Assembly (NCBI RefSeq): GCF_003286085.1
Contig: NW_020825294.1
Span: 13,600,501 to 13,664,500, forward strand
Source: Drosophila persimilis
Lineage: Eukaryota > Arthropoda > Insecta > Diptera > Drosophilidae
DNA length: 64,000 nt
Direction: 5' to 3'
Both the position numbers and the translations under genes were made by a program. Shown here in pieces: positions 1 through 10,939 of this stretch (position 1 is the stretch's first letter; every line of letters starts with the position of its first letter). The notes beneath the pieces were generated by a model that made no database searches, was not told where the DNA came from, and worked only from the letters and a program-made list of their open reading frames with translations.

Positions 1-1
1 C

Positions 2-1081
2 TTGAGATTATACAAGCTCAACACTGTAACCTATGGGACTGGACCAGCCCCATTCTTAGCTATCCGGTGTTTGAAAAGGTTGAGTGAGTCTGCGAAGCTG
101 TCATTCCCTAGAGCTGCTAACGTTATTGGGTCCGACTTTTACGTCGATGACTTGTTGACTGGTGCTGCATGCGTAGAGGAGCTAAGGGCAATTAAGTCCG
201 AAGTGTCTCAGGTTCTTCAGACCGCAGGGTTTGAGTTGACTAAGTGGTTTTCAAACTCACCCGAGATCACCGCATCTGAGAGCACAGCCAAACCCATAAC
301 AATCTCGGATTCAGAGTCGACAAAGGCGTTAGGAATCTCATGGTTACCTACTGACGATGCCTTTAAGTTCAAAATTGACAATTCAGTTATGGGTCTCCGA
401 GCGACAAAACGGAACATACTATCGGTGACATCAAAGTTGTTTGACCCCCTTGGTTTATTAAGTCCTATCGTTATAAAAGGCAAGATCCTATTGCAGGAGC
501 TTTGGCTTAACAAACTAGATTGGGATGAGTCGATCCCGCTGCATTTGGAAACAGCGTGGAATAAGTTGAAAAATACACTATCTCAATTGGAAGACATATC
601 CATATCTCGGTTTGTGTATTCCGATCCGATGTCACCGGTTCAAATACATGCCTTTGCTGACGCCTCCATGAGAGCGTATGGAGCGTGCGTCTATATACGT
701 AGCAGAACTGCAGAAGGTTTAAAAATATCATTGTTGACTTCGAAATCCAAAGTAGCGCCGCTCAAGACCAAAACGCTCCCAAGGCTTGATTTATGTGCCG
801 CTCACCTTCTCGCAGATCTCTGTCACAGAATCAAGCCCCTATTAAACGTGCCCATTGAACGAGTCGTTTATTGGTCGGATTCAGAAGAAACTCTCCATTG
901 GATCCGGTCTCATCCATCGTCGTTGTCGACTTTCGTTTCAAATAGAGTGGCTGAGATTCAAGAGTGGTCAGATGATGCTACGTGGCGGCATGTACCCACG
1001 AAACAGAACCCAGCAGATATTGTCTCAAGAGGTTGTGACGTCGACGAAATCGTTCAGTCAATTTGGTTCGAAGGACCATAA
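2..1081 (+). pseudogene. BEL/Pao retrotransposon pol: RT end, peptidase A17-type linker, RNase H
   Basis: This 359-codon frame enters from outside the window, so its N-terminus is missing. The polymerase motif YVDD lies near residues 47-50, followed by the long BEL/Pao-specific region between RT and RNase H (SKLFDPLGLLSP near residue 142). An RNase H-like core follows (FADASMRAYGACVY near 217, YWSDSEETLHW near 288, RHVPTKQNPADIVSRG near 331). The BEL/Pao family assignment rests on these motifs together. The frame stops at a TAA at 1079-1081 directly after the WFEGP motif, and the same frame continues as recognisable pol sequence beyond it, so this is a nonsense mutation inside one polyprotein and not a natural end. 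The catalytic residues seen are intact, which points to fairly recent decay. Confidence 0.9.
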
Positions 1082-2680
1082 TTTCTGAAAGAAGAAGAAG
1101 CAAACTGGCCCAAGAACGCTCATTTCGAACACTCCGATGATCTTCAGCTGGAAAAGAGGAAGACTGCGGTCGGGCTGACCGCGGCTGTGCGAAGTTCGGA
1201 GCTGTTAGATGTCATCGAGGGATTCTCGTCACACCTCAAACTGCTTAGAGTGTTCGTGTATGTGTTCCGCTTTATAAGAAAATGTAAAGACCCAAGCCTA
1301 AAATTCGAAAAAACTATCTCACCGACCGAATACAATGAAGCCTTTTATAAAATTGTCGAAATCGTCCAGCATCACGAGTATCAAGGAGAAATCGAAAAGA
1401 TTAGGAAAGGATCTACAATTGGTCCTAGTCTTCAACGGTTGAACCCATTCATCCATGAAGACACAGGGACTTGGTGTAACTTTTCGTTGTTGCGAGTGGG
1501 GGGGGCGACTAGCCAAAGCTCCTATATCATACGATGCCAAGTTTTCTCTGCTTTTGACTAAGCGCTCGCAATTCGTGCGAAGCTATATTCGTCATCTGCA
1601 CCATTCGAATTTTCATGTCGGCCCACGTGTGGGCGTGTGGATAGTGAACGCTCAGGAGGTCTGCCGTCAGACAGTTCGATCATGTATGCGCTGTTTTAAA
1701 TGCAAGCCTCGATTGCTGACGCAACTCATGGGGAATTTACCGCAGATCGACTCCGTGCTCTCCGCCCATTTTCAATTTGCGGCGTTGATTTTTGTGGACC
1801 AGTGCACACGACATTGAAAATTCGCGGAAGGCCCCCATACAAGTCATACATTGCGCTTTTTGTTTGTTTTGCGTCCAAGGCGGTTCACCTAGAAATAGTT
1901 TCCGATCTAACCACTGATTGTTTTTTGTTGGCTTTTCAAAGGTTCGTCGGGCGCCGTGGATATCCCCAAGTCGTTCATTGCGACAACGGGACGAACTTCG
2001 TCGGAGCGAGCCGCCATCTCAGCGCTCTGCGGATCAGGCTCAAGGAGCAAGGAGACGCAATTCGCGACTTCGCGTCAAAGAACGGATGCGAATTTGCGTT
2101 CATACCGCCGCGAGCTCCTCACATGGGAGGGCTATGGGAGGCAGGTGTAAAAACTGCCAAGAGCCTACTCCTACGGGCGGTAGGCAGCGCGCTCCTAACC
2201 GCCGAAGAACTCGCCACAGTCCTCGTCGGCATCGAGGCCATAATGAACTCGAGGCCGCTGGGAGCCATCAGCCAAGATCCAAGCGACGGCGAGGCCCTAA
2301 CACCCGGGCACCTGCTGACAGGCGGGTCGCTCATCGCCCCCCCAGCACTGCGGACTCCGGACCAGGAGAGTCTCAGTTGCTTGCGGCGATGGCGACTTGT
2401 CTCGTCAGTCAGGCAAGCGTTTTGGCCGCGATGGTCCCGCGAATATGTCCTGGGGCTGCAAATTCGGGGCAAATGGCACCAGCACCAACCGAACCTCGAG
2501 GAAGGAGACCTCGTCATCGTGGCCGAGGATAATCTGCCGCCTCAGGAGTGGTTCGTGGGGAGGGTCATCGCCACGCACGCAGGAGAGGACGGCATGGTCA
2601 GGGTCGTCGAAATAAGGACTAGCACTGGAGCGGTTTTTCGGCGGCCCATACACAAATTAGCGCCGCTCCCAATGTGTTGA
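1082..2680 (+). pseudogene. BEL/Pao integrase and C-terminal domain, two frameshifts
   Basis: Continuation of the same polyprotein. After the stop at 1081 the original frame runs to about 1500, where a run of nine G (about 1497-1505) shifts it. A second shift near 1740 restores the first frame. The integrase zinc-binding region is visible (HHSNF, then CMRCFKCKP). The catalytic core follows with GVDFCGPV, HCDNGTNF and APHMGGLWEAGVKTAK, so all three acidic D, D, E positions are present. The C-terminus has the tail usual in BEL elements (FWPRWSREYV, then GDLVIVAEDN and IHKLAPLP) and a natural stop at 2680. Apart from one stop and two frameshifts the protein is well preserved. The element is non-functional as it stands. 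Confidence 0.9.
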
Positions 2681-2708
2681 AGCCGATGCAGGCGTTCAAC
2701 GGGGTCGG

Positions 2709-2969
2709 TGTTGCGTGACCTTCCATCCATGGCCACAATTATTAGTTATTGATCTGAATTATGAAGTCTAGTGTAAGTTAGGCTAGGGCAAAGCGGGAGC
2801 GCAATAAAAGCTCGCTCTCTCGCTCTTGGCGAATTCGCCCCGCTTTGCCACCGTAGGATAGCTAGAGTAAGAGATTTGAATTGTGAAGAAAATATAGTTG
2901 TTCGCCAACCTTGAAATAGATCGAGCGTATCAAGTTTTTCGCCCCGCCAAATAAATAATTTAAATTACA
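2709..2969 (+). repeat. Probable 3' LTR of the BEL/Pao element
   Basis: The stretch begins TGTTGCGTGACC shortly after the pol stop and a G-rich tract (GGGGTCGG, 2701-2708), and a candidate end is TTACA at 2965-2969, giving TG...CA termini and 261 bp. It contains an AATAAA at about 2800. Around that signal lies an inverted repeat, GGCAAAGCGGG near 2784 pairing with CCCGCTTTGCC near 2838. The other LTR is outside the window, so the borders are inferred from position and termini only. Confidence 0.45.
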
Positions 2970-3056
2970 GCCACCCAAAGTTTTCGGTAATTGATTAGAA
3001 AAACTCTTCTAATTTTTCAGGTATAATTATAGATATATATATTTGTAAAGGCAGGC

Positions 3057-3605
3057 AACTGATTTGCCTTAACACCCACTTTCCCGGCTGCGTTGAAAAC
3101 AGACCACACTACATCGCGGCTCCTTCCGTTGCCTTAAGTGATATCATGAACCTGCTAAGCCAGGAGAACATTTCCTGGGCAATCAAAAGCTTCAAACGAT
3201 ACAAGTCTGCTGGGCCAGATGGCATCATCCCTGCCCAACTGATTCACGCTGGACAATAAGCCACTAATTGGCTCAAAAGGATATACAAAGGAATCTTCTC
3301 CCATGGATATGTATATCCCGGAAACCTGGCTTCATACCTAAGTTGTCTTCATTTCGATCACATCGATCATAGAAGCGTCAATTAACTGTAAGGAATACAA
3401 CCTAGTAGGGAGGCTCTGCACTGATGGCTCAAAGTGAGACGCCCGCGTGGGAGGCGGAGTCTACTGTAGCGAGCTGAACATCAGTCATTGCTTCAGGCTC
3501 CTGGATTACTGTAATGTGTTCCAAGCGGAGGTTGTGGCCATCAAGGAGGCAATTTGTATCGTTTCCAAACTACTTCTAGACACGCACTTAGTGTACCTAT
3601 GGCCA
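3057..3605 (+). pseudogene. LOA-like non-LTR retrotransposon relic (RT start and RNase H)
   Basis: Translation gives an RT N-terminal segment (AIKSFKRYKSAGPDGI near 3182-3230) of the kind seen in the I/LOA group of LINEs. It is followed by a stop, then after about 150 bp a separate RNase H segment (LCTDGSK near 3417, then FQAEVVAIKEA near 3518-3550). An RNase H domain in a LINE fits the I/LOA group better than CR1 or jockey. The palm domain of the RT is missing between the two parts. Several in-frame stops show it is dead. Confidence 0.65.
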
Positions 3606-3611
3606 AATACC

Positions 3612-3860
3612 TAAAAAATGAACAAATTAATCACTAAACCTACCAACTTCAAAGGATTACCAGTGGTTATCAAAGGAATCGAATAAACAGATCCTGTCAA
3701 TAAGATATTAGATGGTCTTAAAGATTTGGGCTTTGAAGTCAAAATGGAAATGAACTTAAATATAAATACAATTTCCCAACCAATGTTCTAGATAGAACTG
3801 TCTCCTGATAGTATGCCTATACGCGTTGCCTGCGGGGATCTCACTGAGCCTTACCCCGCA
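3612..3860 (+). pseudogene. LINE gag-like fragment (PRE_C2HC-type segment)
   Basis: A broken frame reads KPTNFKGLPVVIKGIE, then ILDGLKDLGFEVKM, then a segment ending IELSPDS. This pattern resembles the domain that precedes zinc knuckles in jockey-type and LOA-type ORF1 proteins. No zinc knuckle can be read clearly after it. Stop codons interrupt the frame at least twice. The family call is an inference from the short motif pattern. Confidence 0.4.
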
Positions 3861-5395
3861 AATGAGGAGGACCCATCTGCAAAAAATGTAGCAACTGTGG
3901 GGGATCCAACAACCTGTGACCCGGACGGCCCTCAGCGGGGCGACGCATAGGCCAATATGGTCCTTAGTTATCCGGATGGGGGGTGTATGAACCGTCGCGG
4001 GAGTGTTAATGTGGATTTAAAAGTCCCCGAGAATCGAGGTGTTTTTGTACCATGAAGCGTCAAACGAAAATTGAAAAAGAATTTGTTCTTCATGCAACAT
4101 CTTGGTATTGTATAGTCTTTGATTAAACCCTGCGGGCGCTATGTCACATTTAAAAGTGTCGCCCGTGGGCTATAAGACACTGGGCGTTATGACATGCACC
4201 CGTATCTAAACAGGTTACGAATCATGAACGTATAAATTTGAGCCCGAAACAAAACAGTAAACGATGGTATGGGGGTTTTCAAGTAAGCCAAATGGCACAA
4301 ATGTTTTCGCAACTGGTCGGAAACTGGTCAGGAATATCAATTCAGAGTGATAAATAACCATATTTTTGTTGCCAGCTATAAAAAAATTTTTAGAATCATC
4401 TTGAAAATATTTTCAAAAACAATAAAACCAAATTCCTTTTTTGTTAATAGTTAGACCAGAAACTTAAATAGCAGCCTATTTGTATAGTCACTCAGAAAAA
4501 GATATGCCAATCAAAAAACAAGGTTAGAATGATTCACTGTAAGAAATTGATAATTCTTAGAAAAAGCATATCGGATTAGCTTGCAAACGAAGAAAAAACT
4601 GACAGTGATATAAATTCATTGTTCTTCGGTAGCAGAAGGATTGACTCAAAACAAGGCGATTTGATATTGATTTAAAAAAAGTTGTGGGGAGGAACATTTT
4701 AAAGGAAAACATGCTTCCCTTTATAATTTTCGTTAATAATCAGTATTCAATTTAGTCGAGGTTTAGATCATAAATATTCATTGTACTCGTAGCTTCAGTC
4801 ATGCGACTGGACACAGAGATTTCTTTGTGAGAAACTATTCTATTTCCCCCTGTGGTAATTCAGAAAAGCGTTATGCACCAGTATCACTATCGGATCCATC
4901 AGCCCGCTGTAGAACAGAAACAGAGAGGACCAGATGTTTGCAACGCACAGGAGGAAACTCGATCCTATACAATTATATAATATACATATGTATATACATA
5001 TGTATATGCAATCTTATGATTTATGTAACTCATACAATCACTTAATTTTGCGGTTTCAACTAAAACGATCCGTTTTCATTGTTACGTGCTCTAGTTTTCG
5101 CCACTTATTGTCATCGATATTTTTCATTTTCTCATGTTCGGTAAAGCGAACATTTTAGTGTGATAGGAGCGAAAAATTTAAGATACCAAAACGCAAAATG
5201 TCAGGGCAAAGAATTATAATTAGTTATAAAAAATGCACAAGCTAATTGCTGTGTCAAATAAATGTTAATGCAGCATTCGTTTTGTTGTTGTATAAAATGG
5301 ACTTTGCTTTTCGTTTCAGTTAAATTTGAGCAAATTTTAACATCATTAATACTGTACGTAGGGTTTTTATGAAGAGTGCAAGAAATTAGGGGCTG
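3861..5395. other. Non-coding interval, mostly AT-rich
   Basis: I see no gene here. The part at 3861-4050 is GC-richer and may be further LINE debris, but I could not place it. From about 4200 the sequence is AT-rich and unstructured. A short TATACATATG-type simple repeat lies at about 4977-5010. The open frames at 4827-5158 and 5201-5437 have no recognisable motif and look like chance frames. Confidence 0.6.
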
Positions 5396-5399
5396 CTGC

Positions 5400-5590
5400 A
5401 GTACCCTGGAAGTAACTTTGAGAGGTTTAGAAGACACTTTGAGACCTGGAAAAATGTAGCTCGAAATCTAGCTAATGGGATTGGACGGAAACTCCAAAAG
5501 GTCAGGTTTTTGTGCTAGTAAGTTTCTTTAAAAGCTTTTTATGATGCAAGAGGTAAGCTTGAATAAATCCATGCTGAGATGAAGATAAAT
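5400..5590 (-). pseudogene. Ancient relic of a family A (CR1-like) LINE reverse transcriptase
   Basis: The + strand segment from CTTTGAGACCTGGAAAAATG (about 5437) to AATCCATGCTGAG (about 5578) aligns in order with the RT region of the better copies at 20918-21110 and 33825-34015. Those share CTTTGAGACCTG, GCTTGAAATC, GGGCAGAAACC and AATCCATGCTGAG. The match is strongly diverged and contains indels. It shows that family A, or a close relative, has been inserting here for a long time. Confidence 0.6.
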
Positions 5591-5740
5591 ATGTGGAAGT
5601 TATTTACGATATGTTGAAATGTTGAAATAATTTCTTGTGGCGACATTCTTTTACCAAAGACTAAACCAAAGACTGACAATATGGTCTTTATAAGATAGTG
5701 AGGACAAAGAAACGGTTTTTATAGCGGACAGGTGTTGTAC

Positions 5741-7180
5741 GTACACACTTGATCATAATAATAGGTACACACATCTACGTAAACTTTAACATAACAAAAA
5801 GCAGTTGTATTCAATATTTGAAACTTAAAATTAGTTCTCAATTATACCAACAGTATTTGTTTTCAATAAAATAAACTTTATTATATTATAGGATAATGTT
5901 ATAAAAGAAAATAGAGCAATTTGTACTTCAGAGTCAATGTCAGGCTGCTCAAAATGATAGGTACACTTCAAGTTTTGTTATGAAAAAAGTTTGTTAACTG
6001 ATTATTATTATTTTTTTGTTGCGTAAATGGGATTTATAGTCAATATCCGATGTGTCCACCTTTATTTTTTGTCACCTTTATAATTATTTTTGGCGTACTT
6101 GTAATAAGCGTCTGGCAGGTGTCTCATACCACAATTTTTGGACGCCCTCGCATAATTTTTAATTATTTGAAAATGAAAAATTAGCTAATTTTGTTTCGTA
6201 AATCTCCCCACAAGTTTTCGATTGGATTTAAGTCGGAAAATTTAGGAAGCCACTTTAAAACGTCTATTGTTTGGTCCTCAAAAAAGTTGGTCAAAAGCTT
6301 AGATGTGTGCCTTGGGTCGTTATATTACTTAAATACCCAATGGAAACTCATGTTTTCTTCAGCATAAGGTAGCATAACTGTCTGCAATCTGGGTTTGTAT
6401 TGCTCAGCGTCCATTCTGTTCGTTGTCAGGAAAAATGGACCTACGCCGTACCAGGATGAGCAGCCCCATATCTTTAACTGGCACCTCCATGTTTGAGAAA
6501 TTTGTTTTTGAAACATGGATCAAAATTCTTTCGTTTAGGGCTTCCTACATTGTTTTCACATTCATTCCCTAATAAATTTATTTTAGTTTCGTCGCTCCAA
6601 AAAAGGCTTCTCCACTTTTTCTCTCCGGCGCATCCTGCGCAGTCTTTATGATCTTTAGCAAAAGTTTGCCCCATGGCTAGATTTTTTTGACGCGTAAGTG
6701 GGACCTTTCTTTCTATTCTGCTTGGAACGCTGGCTTGTTGTAGCCGTCTACGGATCGTTGGAGCACTAACTTCTAGTGCACTTTCTGATGCAATAGCCTT
6801 TGACGACTTAAATGGGTCCTTATTCCTCAAAGAAAAGTATGTAGTGGTCAAGTGTTATGGTTGTTGTCTGTGGCTTTCCGCGAGTTTCCTGACTAGGTTT
6901 TAATTTTTAAAGCATTGTAACAAAATTATGAGATCTTTTCATTAATTTGGCAATGGCCCGAAGAGATTGGCCTTCTTTTTTCAGACTAAGAGCCAATTGG
7001 GCTGTACAATAATACTTTCGGCCTATTCTTGTAAGAAAAAAATAATTATTTGTTTATATTTAGACTGTTGTTAAATGAAATGGATGTTTAATTGCCAAAA
7101 AGTCAAGAATTTCCAAATTATTCACTTGATATTCAAAATTTACTGACACTGTACCTATTATTTTGATCAGCCATAATGTG
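5741..7180 (-). mobile_element. Tc1-like DNA transposon, inactive
   Basis: The borders are marked by an imperfect terminal inverted repeat. TTGATCATAATAATAGGTAC at 5749-5768 is matched by the reverse complement of 7151-7170 (CTGATCAAAATAATAGGTAC). A further inner copy of the motif (CAAAATGATAGGTACACT, about 5950-5967) suggests the inverted-repeat/direct-repeat ends of some Tc1-like elements. The outer limits and the TA target duplication could not be fixed exactly. The length of about 1.4 kb suits the family. The element lies between a LINE scrap and the family A LINE. Confidence 0.8.
6170..7020 (-). pseudogene. Tc1-like transposase, broken
   Basis: Read on the minus strand, the order is a helix-turn-helix start (LSLKKEGQSLRAIAKLM near 6990-6940), a second DNA-binding part (TIRRRLQ, near 6765), then the catalytic domain. 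The first acidic motif is SDETKINL (about 6600). The second catalytic region (WVFK followed by a TAA stop, then YNDPRHTS) has a stop and a tyrosine where an aspartate is expected. The third motif, NPIENLWG (about 6225), keeps its glutamate. Frameshifts occur near 6480-6515 and in the N-terminal part. The enzyme is dead by several independent lesions. Confidence 0.85.
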
Positions 7181-7620
7181 ATGTCAACTCGCAATTTCGC
7201 TTAAAGCTCTGTTATTCGGCGGTATGTATATCGTTATATCAGAAGTCGGTGAAGGTGGATTTTTTTAAAAAGTGATGAATATAGAAAAGCCCGGAAGAAT
7301 GCAAAACATTCGTTCGTTCTCTTTCGCAGATCAGGCGCGTTTTTGTTTGCGCTCCGCATATTTTCCCTTTGTTTTGCATAAACAGCCGGTGTTTTCATCA
7401 ATAAACTTTAATTAACTCCCTAACCAGCCTAAAATCTTGAAATCTGATCTATTCCGCGAGTGCATGCCTTATGATTTGTGTTTAAACATTATTTATTTAA
7501 CTTTTAATTTTTCGGCGTCGGCTTGTCGTGTTTCTGTTGTTGCCGTGAGTATGCATTACAGCTCTCGTCTCTCGTCTTGTTGCTTTTGTTGTTTGATCAC
7601 TCTCTCGTTATCACCTCAAC
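7181..7620. other. Non-coding interval, possible LINE 5' leader
   Basis: No gene is visible. The sequence between the Tc1-like element and the LINE contains a pyrimidine-rich stretch and CTCTCGT runs toward its right end. Part of it could be the 5' leader of the family A LINE that follows, because this is the only copy in the window whose upstream side is not replaced by BEL sequence. That is an inference. Confidence 0.4.
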
Positions 7621-7772
7621 TTTAATAACTGTTCTTTCTCTCTCGCTCTCGTAACTTTCTGTTCAGTAGCTCTCTTTCTCTCATTAGCTGCTGCTGCACC
7701 TGTTCTCGTCTCCTCCTATTAGCGTTTGTCTGGCACACTGGTTGTGAGGCATGCCGGGCGGTTGAAACTGAC

Positions 7773-8288
7773 ATGGTCATATTTATGAGGCAGACGAGGA
7801 AGGGCCTTAAGGAGCTGACCGTTGAGTTTAAAAAGCCATGGAGTCTCAATTTGGCAGTCTTATTGAGTCTCCGAGGCGTAAAAGGGTCACTCCGCGGGAT
7901 CTGCTGCCGAATTCATCGCTTTGGAGAACGTGCAGCCAAGTACATCTGCAGCGTCCATGTCCGTGGTGTCCGCAAGTTCGCTTGTTGTCCCGTCTATCCG
8001 AGTCCCACCAGTGATAAGAAGTTCCGGACCTCCGGATATTGCCACCACAGGAACTAGGCCTGTGGTGACTAAACCACTGGTGGGAGTCCCACCAAACGAC
8101 ATGTTTTTATTTCACGTCTGGCCCCTGACCTCACATCTAATGATGTAATTGCTTTTATTCAAAACAAAATAAAATCCGGGGGTTTAAACGTGGAGAAATT
8201 TAACTTCTCTTATGCCAAGGAGATATCTTCGTTTAAGAAAGGCATCTCCCTAAGTCAATTTGACACCATTTGCTCCGCCAAATTTTAG
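7773..8288 (+). pseudogene. Family A LINE ORF1 (gag-like) remnant
   Basis: The first ATG at 7773 opens a frame reading TRKGLKELT and then MESQFGSL-like sequence in another frame. The serine- and proline-rich middle (VVSASSLVVPS, then PPVIRSSGPPDIATTGTRP) is shared with ORF1 of the other copies at 25269-26060 and 35637-36400. About 120 codons of the N-terminal half are deleted near 7880-7905. The end of ORF1 is cut at about 8286, directly against endonuclease sequence. No zinc knuckle is seen in any copy of this ORF1. Confidence 0.7.
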
Positions 8289-8533
8289 TAAAGTATCAGA
8301 TAGTCAGAGGGTTACGTAGTAAACTCAGCATTCTTTTCCGGGATAGTGTTGCATTTGCTTCCCACGTTATTTTGTTTACTAAAACCTGGTTAAAGCCGGA
8401 CATTCTTAGTTCCGAGGTTTTGGCAGGTCAGTACACAACTTTTAGAAAGGACCATTCGTCTCGACGTGCAGGAGGGATTCTGATTGCAGTGGACTCCAAA
8501 TTCACCTTGGAACACTTTACAGTCCTAGTTTAA
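8289..8533 (+). pseudogene. Family A LINE endonuclease fragment
   Basis: The frame reads IVRGLRSKLS, then FTKTWLKPDIL and RAGGILIAVDS. This matches the N-terminal third of an apurinic-type LINE endonuclease. The usual catalytic glutamate in the ETWL motif is a lysine here (FTKTWL), whereas the minus-strand copy at 35188-35730 keeps FTETWL. The fragment ends at a stop at 8533. It is clearly inactive. Confidence 0.7.
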
Positions 8534-8550
8534 CAGTAACTGGAATTCCT

Positions 8551-9650
8551 GTGTGTAAAACTAATTCTTCCCTCTTTTGCTATATTAATTACTCTCGTTT
8601 TTCTCTGGGCCATAAACAGTTTAACTGCTTCGTAAACAGTAAGCGTAGAACGTCCGCACACCCATCCTCGCTATCATTTTGTAATACGTCGGCAAATAAT
8701 GATCAGGCAATTGCCGATCTTTTTGCCCAGTTTTTCTAAACCACCTATTCTGAGGAAAGCTACTCTGGTCATCCATATCCATACGGTTTATATAAGTCGT
8801 ACGGCATTTTCAGTCCCTTGTTAAATGAACGTTCTCTACTTCATGATCTTTGACTAGTTATGCCGGTGTTCTCACCGGGTCCAGACGGGGTTCCAGGCTG
8901 TGTACTCAGGTACTGCGCCGAGGCACTGTGTGGACCCTTGCTTAAACTATTCACCCTGTCCATCGATTCTTCTTGCTTCCCACCGATCTGAAAGGAATCG
9001 TTTATCTGACGCAAAAAATTAAAGAGGTATAGCAAAGTTATCCGCTATTGAGAAGGTTTTAACTGCGCACTGGCAACGTCTCCGCAAGTCACTTATATAT
9101 ATTTCCAACTCAGCATGGATTTATAAGGCGGCGATCAACCACCACGAACTTGTTAGAGTTTACCTCTTTCATTATTACAGGCTTTCAAGGTAACTTACAG
9201 ACGGATGTTATTTACACCGACTTTAGTAAATCATTCGACTCTACAAACCATTCCCTTTTAGCGCATAAACTTGACCTTTTAGGGTTTCCGCCCAACCTCC
9301 TGAATGGATTTCTTGCTATCTTTGTTCCAGGTCTCAAAGAGTCCTCTTCAAAAACTCCCTCTCTTTACCAGTAAAGGTTTCTTCGGGAGTACCAAAGGGC
9401 AGCCATCTAGGCCCCTTACTCTTCACACTCCTTATTAATGACTTGCATTCAGTATTAACATACTCTCGAGTACTTATGTATGCGGATGATGTTAAACTCT
9501 GTGTCCAGTATAAGGACATTTCATTTCATTCTCGCTCGCAGTCCGATCTCAATAACTTTCAGTCATGGTGTTGTGCAATCTTGTTACACCTTAATGACTT
9601 GGGTTTACAAAGAGGTGGTCAAAGGAATTTTACGACCCCTATATAACAAA
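8551..9650 (+). pseudogene. Family A LINE linker and reverse transcriptase
   Basis: The linker between endonuclease and polymerase is recognisable from NTSANNDQAIADLFAQFF (near 8680-8735), shared with the reverse-strand copies. The polymerase starts in the TDVIYTDFSKSFDS segment (about 9200) and continues after a shift with GSHLGPLLFTLLINDL and MYADDVK (YADD at about 9476-9487). The catalytic YADD motif survives. Several frameshifts and a missing finger region near 8990-9150 make it non-coding. Confidence 0.75.
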
Positions 9651-10010
9651 GACTCTCTATACCTCGCTTGTTCGTCCGATCTTAGAACACGGCTCCTGTG
9701 TATGGTGCCCTCAGTACAAAGTACACCAGGACCGTATAGAATCAGTACAGAAAAACTTTTTACTCTTTGCTCTGCGGGGCCTTAACTGGGATGAAGGTGT
9801 GAGACTCCCATCTTACTCTAGTAGACTGCTATTAGTAAACCTCCCACCCTTAGTTAACCGTAGAAAAATGCTTGGTGTGATTATTATGCACAACTTGATC
9901 AGGTTGATCAACTTGATTATACCGTTGTTCCTTCCACTTTGTAGATCGAATTATTCCTTGCATGAACCGTTTAGGGTCTTATGCTCAGATTATAATTCCC
10001 TCTACCATAT
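9651..10010 (+). pseudogene. Family A LINE ORF2 C-terminal part
   Basis: The segment contains MRLPSYSSRLLLVNLPPL (frame starting 9799) and a stretch near 9910-9970 (LFLPLCRSNYSLHEPF). Both match the C-terminal frames of the two minus-strand copies at 19992-20327 and 28567-28872. About 50 codons present there between these motifs are deleted here at about 9903. Homology ends at about 10010. Confidence 0.75.
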
Positions 10011-10407
10011 TATATCCAATATATCCAATATATATGCAGTCATTGCATGTCAACGTCCAAGAAAAATATAGAGAATCGTTCTCAAGTGAGATTCTGAATC
10101 CACTGAAATCAGAACCATTCCTTTACAACTGTAGTGCAAGCCACAATGGCTTGGATATGGCATCACTAACAAGGCCTATATGTTGGAATGTTGAAATGGC
10201 TCATTTGATATGGACAGTTATAACCAATAAATTTGTTTTGTCCCCGACTTATGTGACTCGTTAATTGAATTGATCTGATCATTCATTTTATAGTGATTAA
10301 TTAATATAGTACGCCACCAAATACCCAAATTCTTATTTATTGTTAAAAGTACGGATCTTTACTTTTTACTCTATGATGAACTTACAGTGCCAGTGACTGA
10401 CCAGTAC
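10011..10407. other. Non-coding interval left of the hAT-type MITE
   Basis: No gene or repeat is recognised, although two short open frames cross the interval. The right end contains CAGTGCCAGTGACTGACCAG just before the MITE target site. Confidence 0.5.
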
Positions 10408-10415
10408 CTGCCAGT

Positions 10416-10939
10416 TAGTATTGGGCAAATATTGCTCATTTTGGTGAACATGTTCACTTGTTCTTTTTTAGTAAGTGAGTCAACTCACTCATATTGCTCA
10501 CTTGCTCTCTTAGATTGCTCAGTTACTCACTTGCTGTGTTGCTCACTTGCTCAGTTGGTGACTTGCTCTCTCAGTTGTTCACTATTCATGCACAGATGGT
10601 TCCAAATTTCACTATACTTTCGAATTAGCGACATACTGAATTTTTGAAAGAGTAAAAAGCTTTGCCGGTAATACAAAAAGTGTGAAGTAAACGTAAATAT
10701 CAGCAACAGCTGCCAGATCGCAAAATGCCCTTTGAGGAGCAAAATTACGCAAAAAGTGAGTAGAGAACAAATGAACAACAAAGAACAAGTGAGCAAAAAA
10801 GAACAAGTGAACAACAAAGAACAAATGAACAACAAAGAACAAGTGAACAAAAAAGAAAAGCTTGGAAGGAACATGTTCAGTTGCTCACTTAAGTGAACAA
10901 CTCTTTTTTGTTCACTCACTCATGAGCAACACAACACTA
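10416..10939. mobile_element. hAT-type MITE with 8-bp target duplication
   Basis: The 524-bp element starts TAGTATTGGGCAAATATTGCTCA and ends with the reverse complement of TAGTGTTGTGTTGCTCA, an imperfect inverted terminal repeat. It is flanked by identical 8-bp copies of CTGCCAGT (10408-10415 and 10940-10947), the target length typical of hAT elements. It encodes no transposase. Its inside is filled with many copies of TTGCTCACT-like words on the left (about 10440-10590) and of GAACAA/GTGAACAA words on the right (about 10750-10915), arranged as a loose foldback. Such subterminal repeats are typical hAT transposase binding sites. Confidence 0.8.

Larger units (their letters stand above)
7621..10010 (+). 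mobile_element. Family A LINE (CR1-like), decayed copy in + orientation
   Basis: This copy runs leader, ORF1 remnant, endonuclease, linker, reverse transcriptase and C-terminal part in the usual LINE order. It is homologous throughout to the two minus-strand copies at 19978-26060 and 28552-36400. It carries internal deletions (most of ORF1, the ORF1-ORF2 junction, part of the linker) and many stops and shifts. It diverges from the other copies at about 10010, before their 3' end, so its tail is lost. It lacks the BEL segment that replaces the 5' end of the other two, and so shows the ancestral 5' arrangement. Confidence 0.8.
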
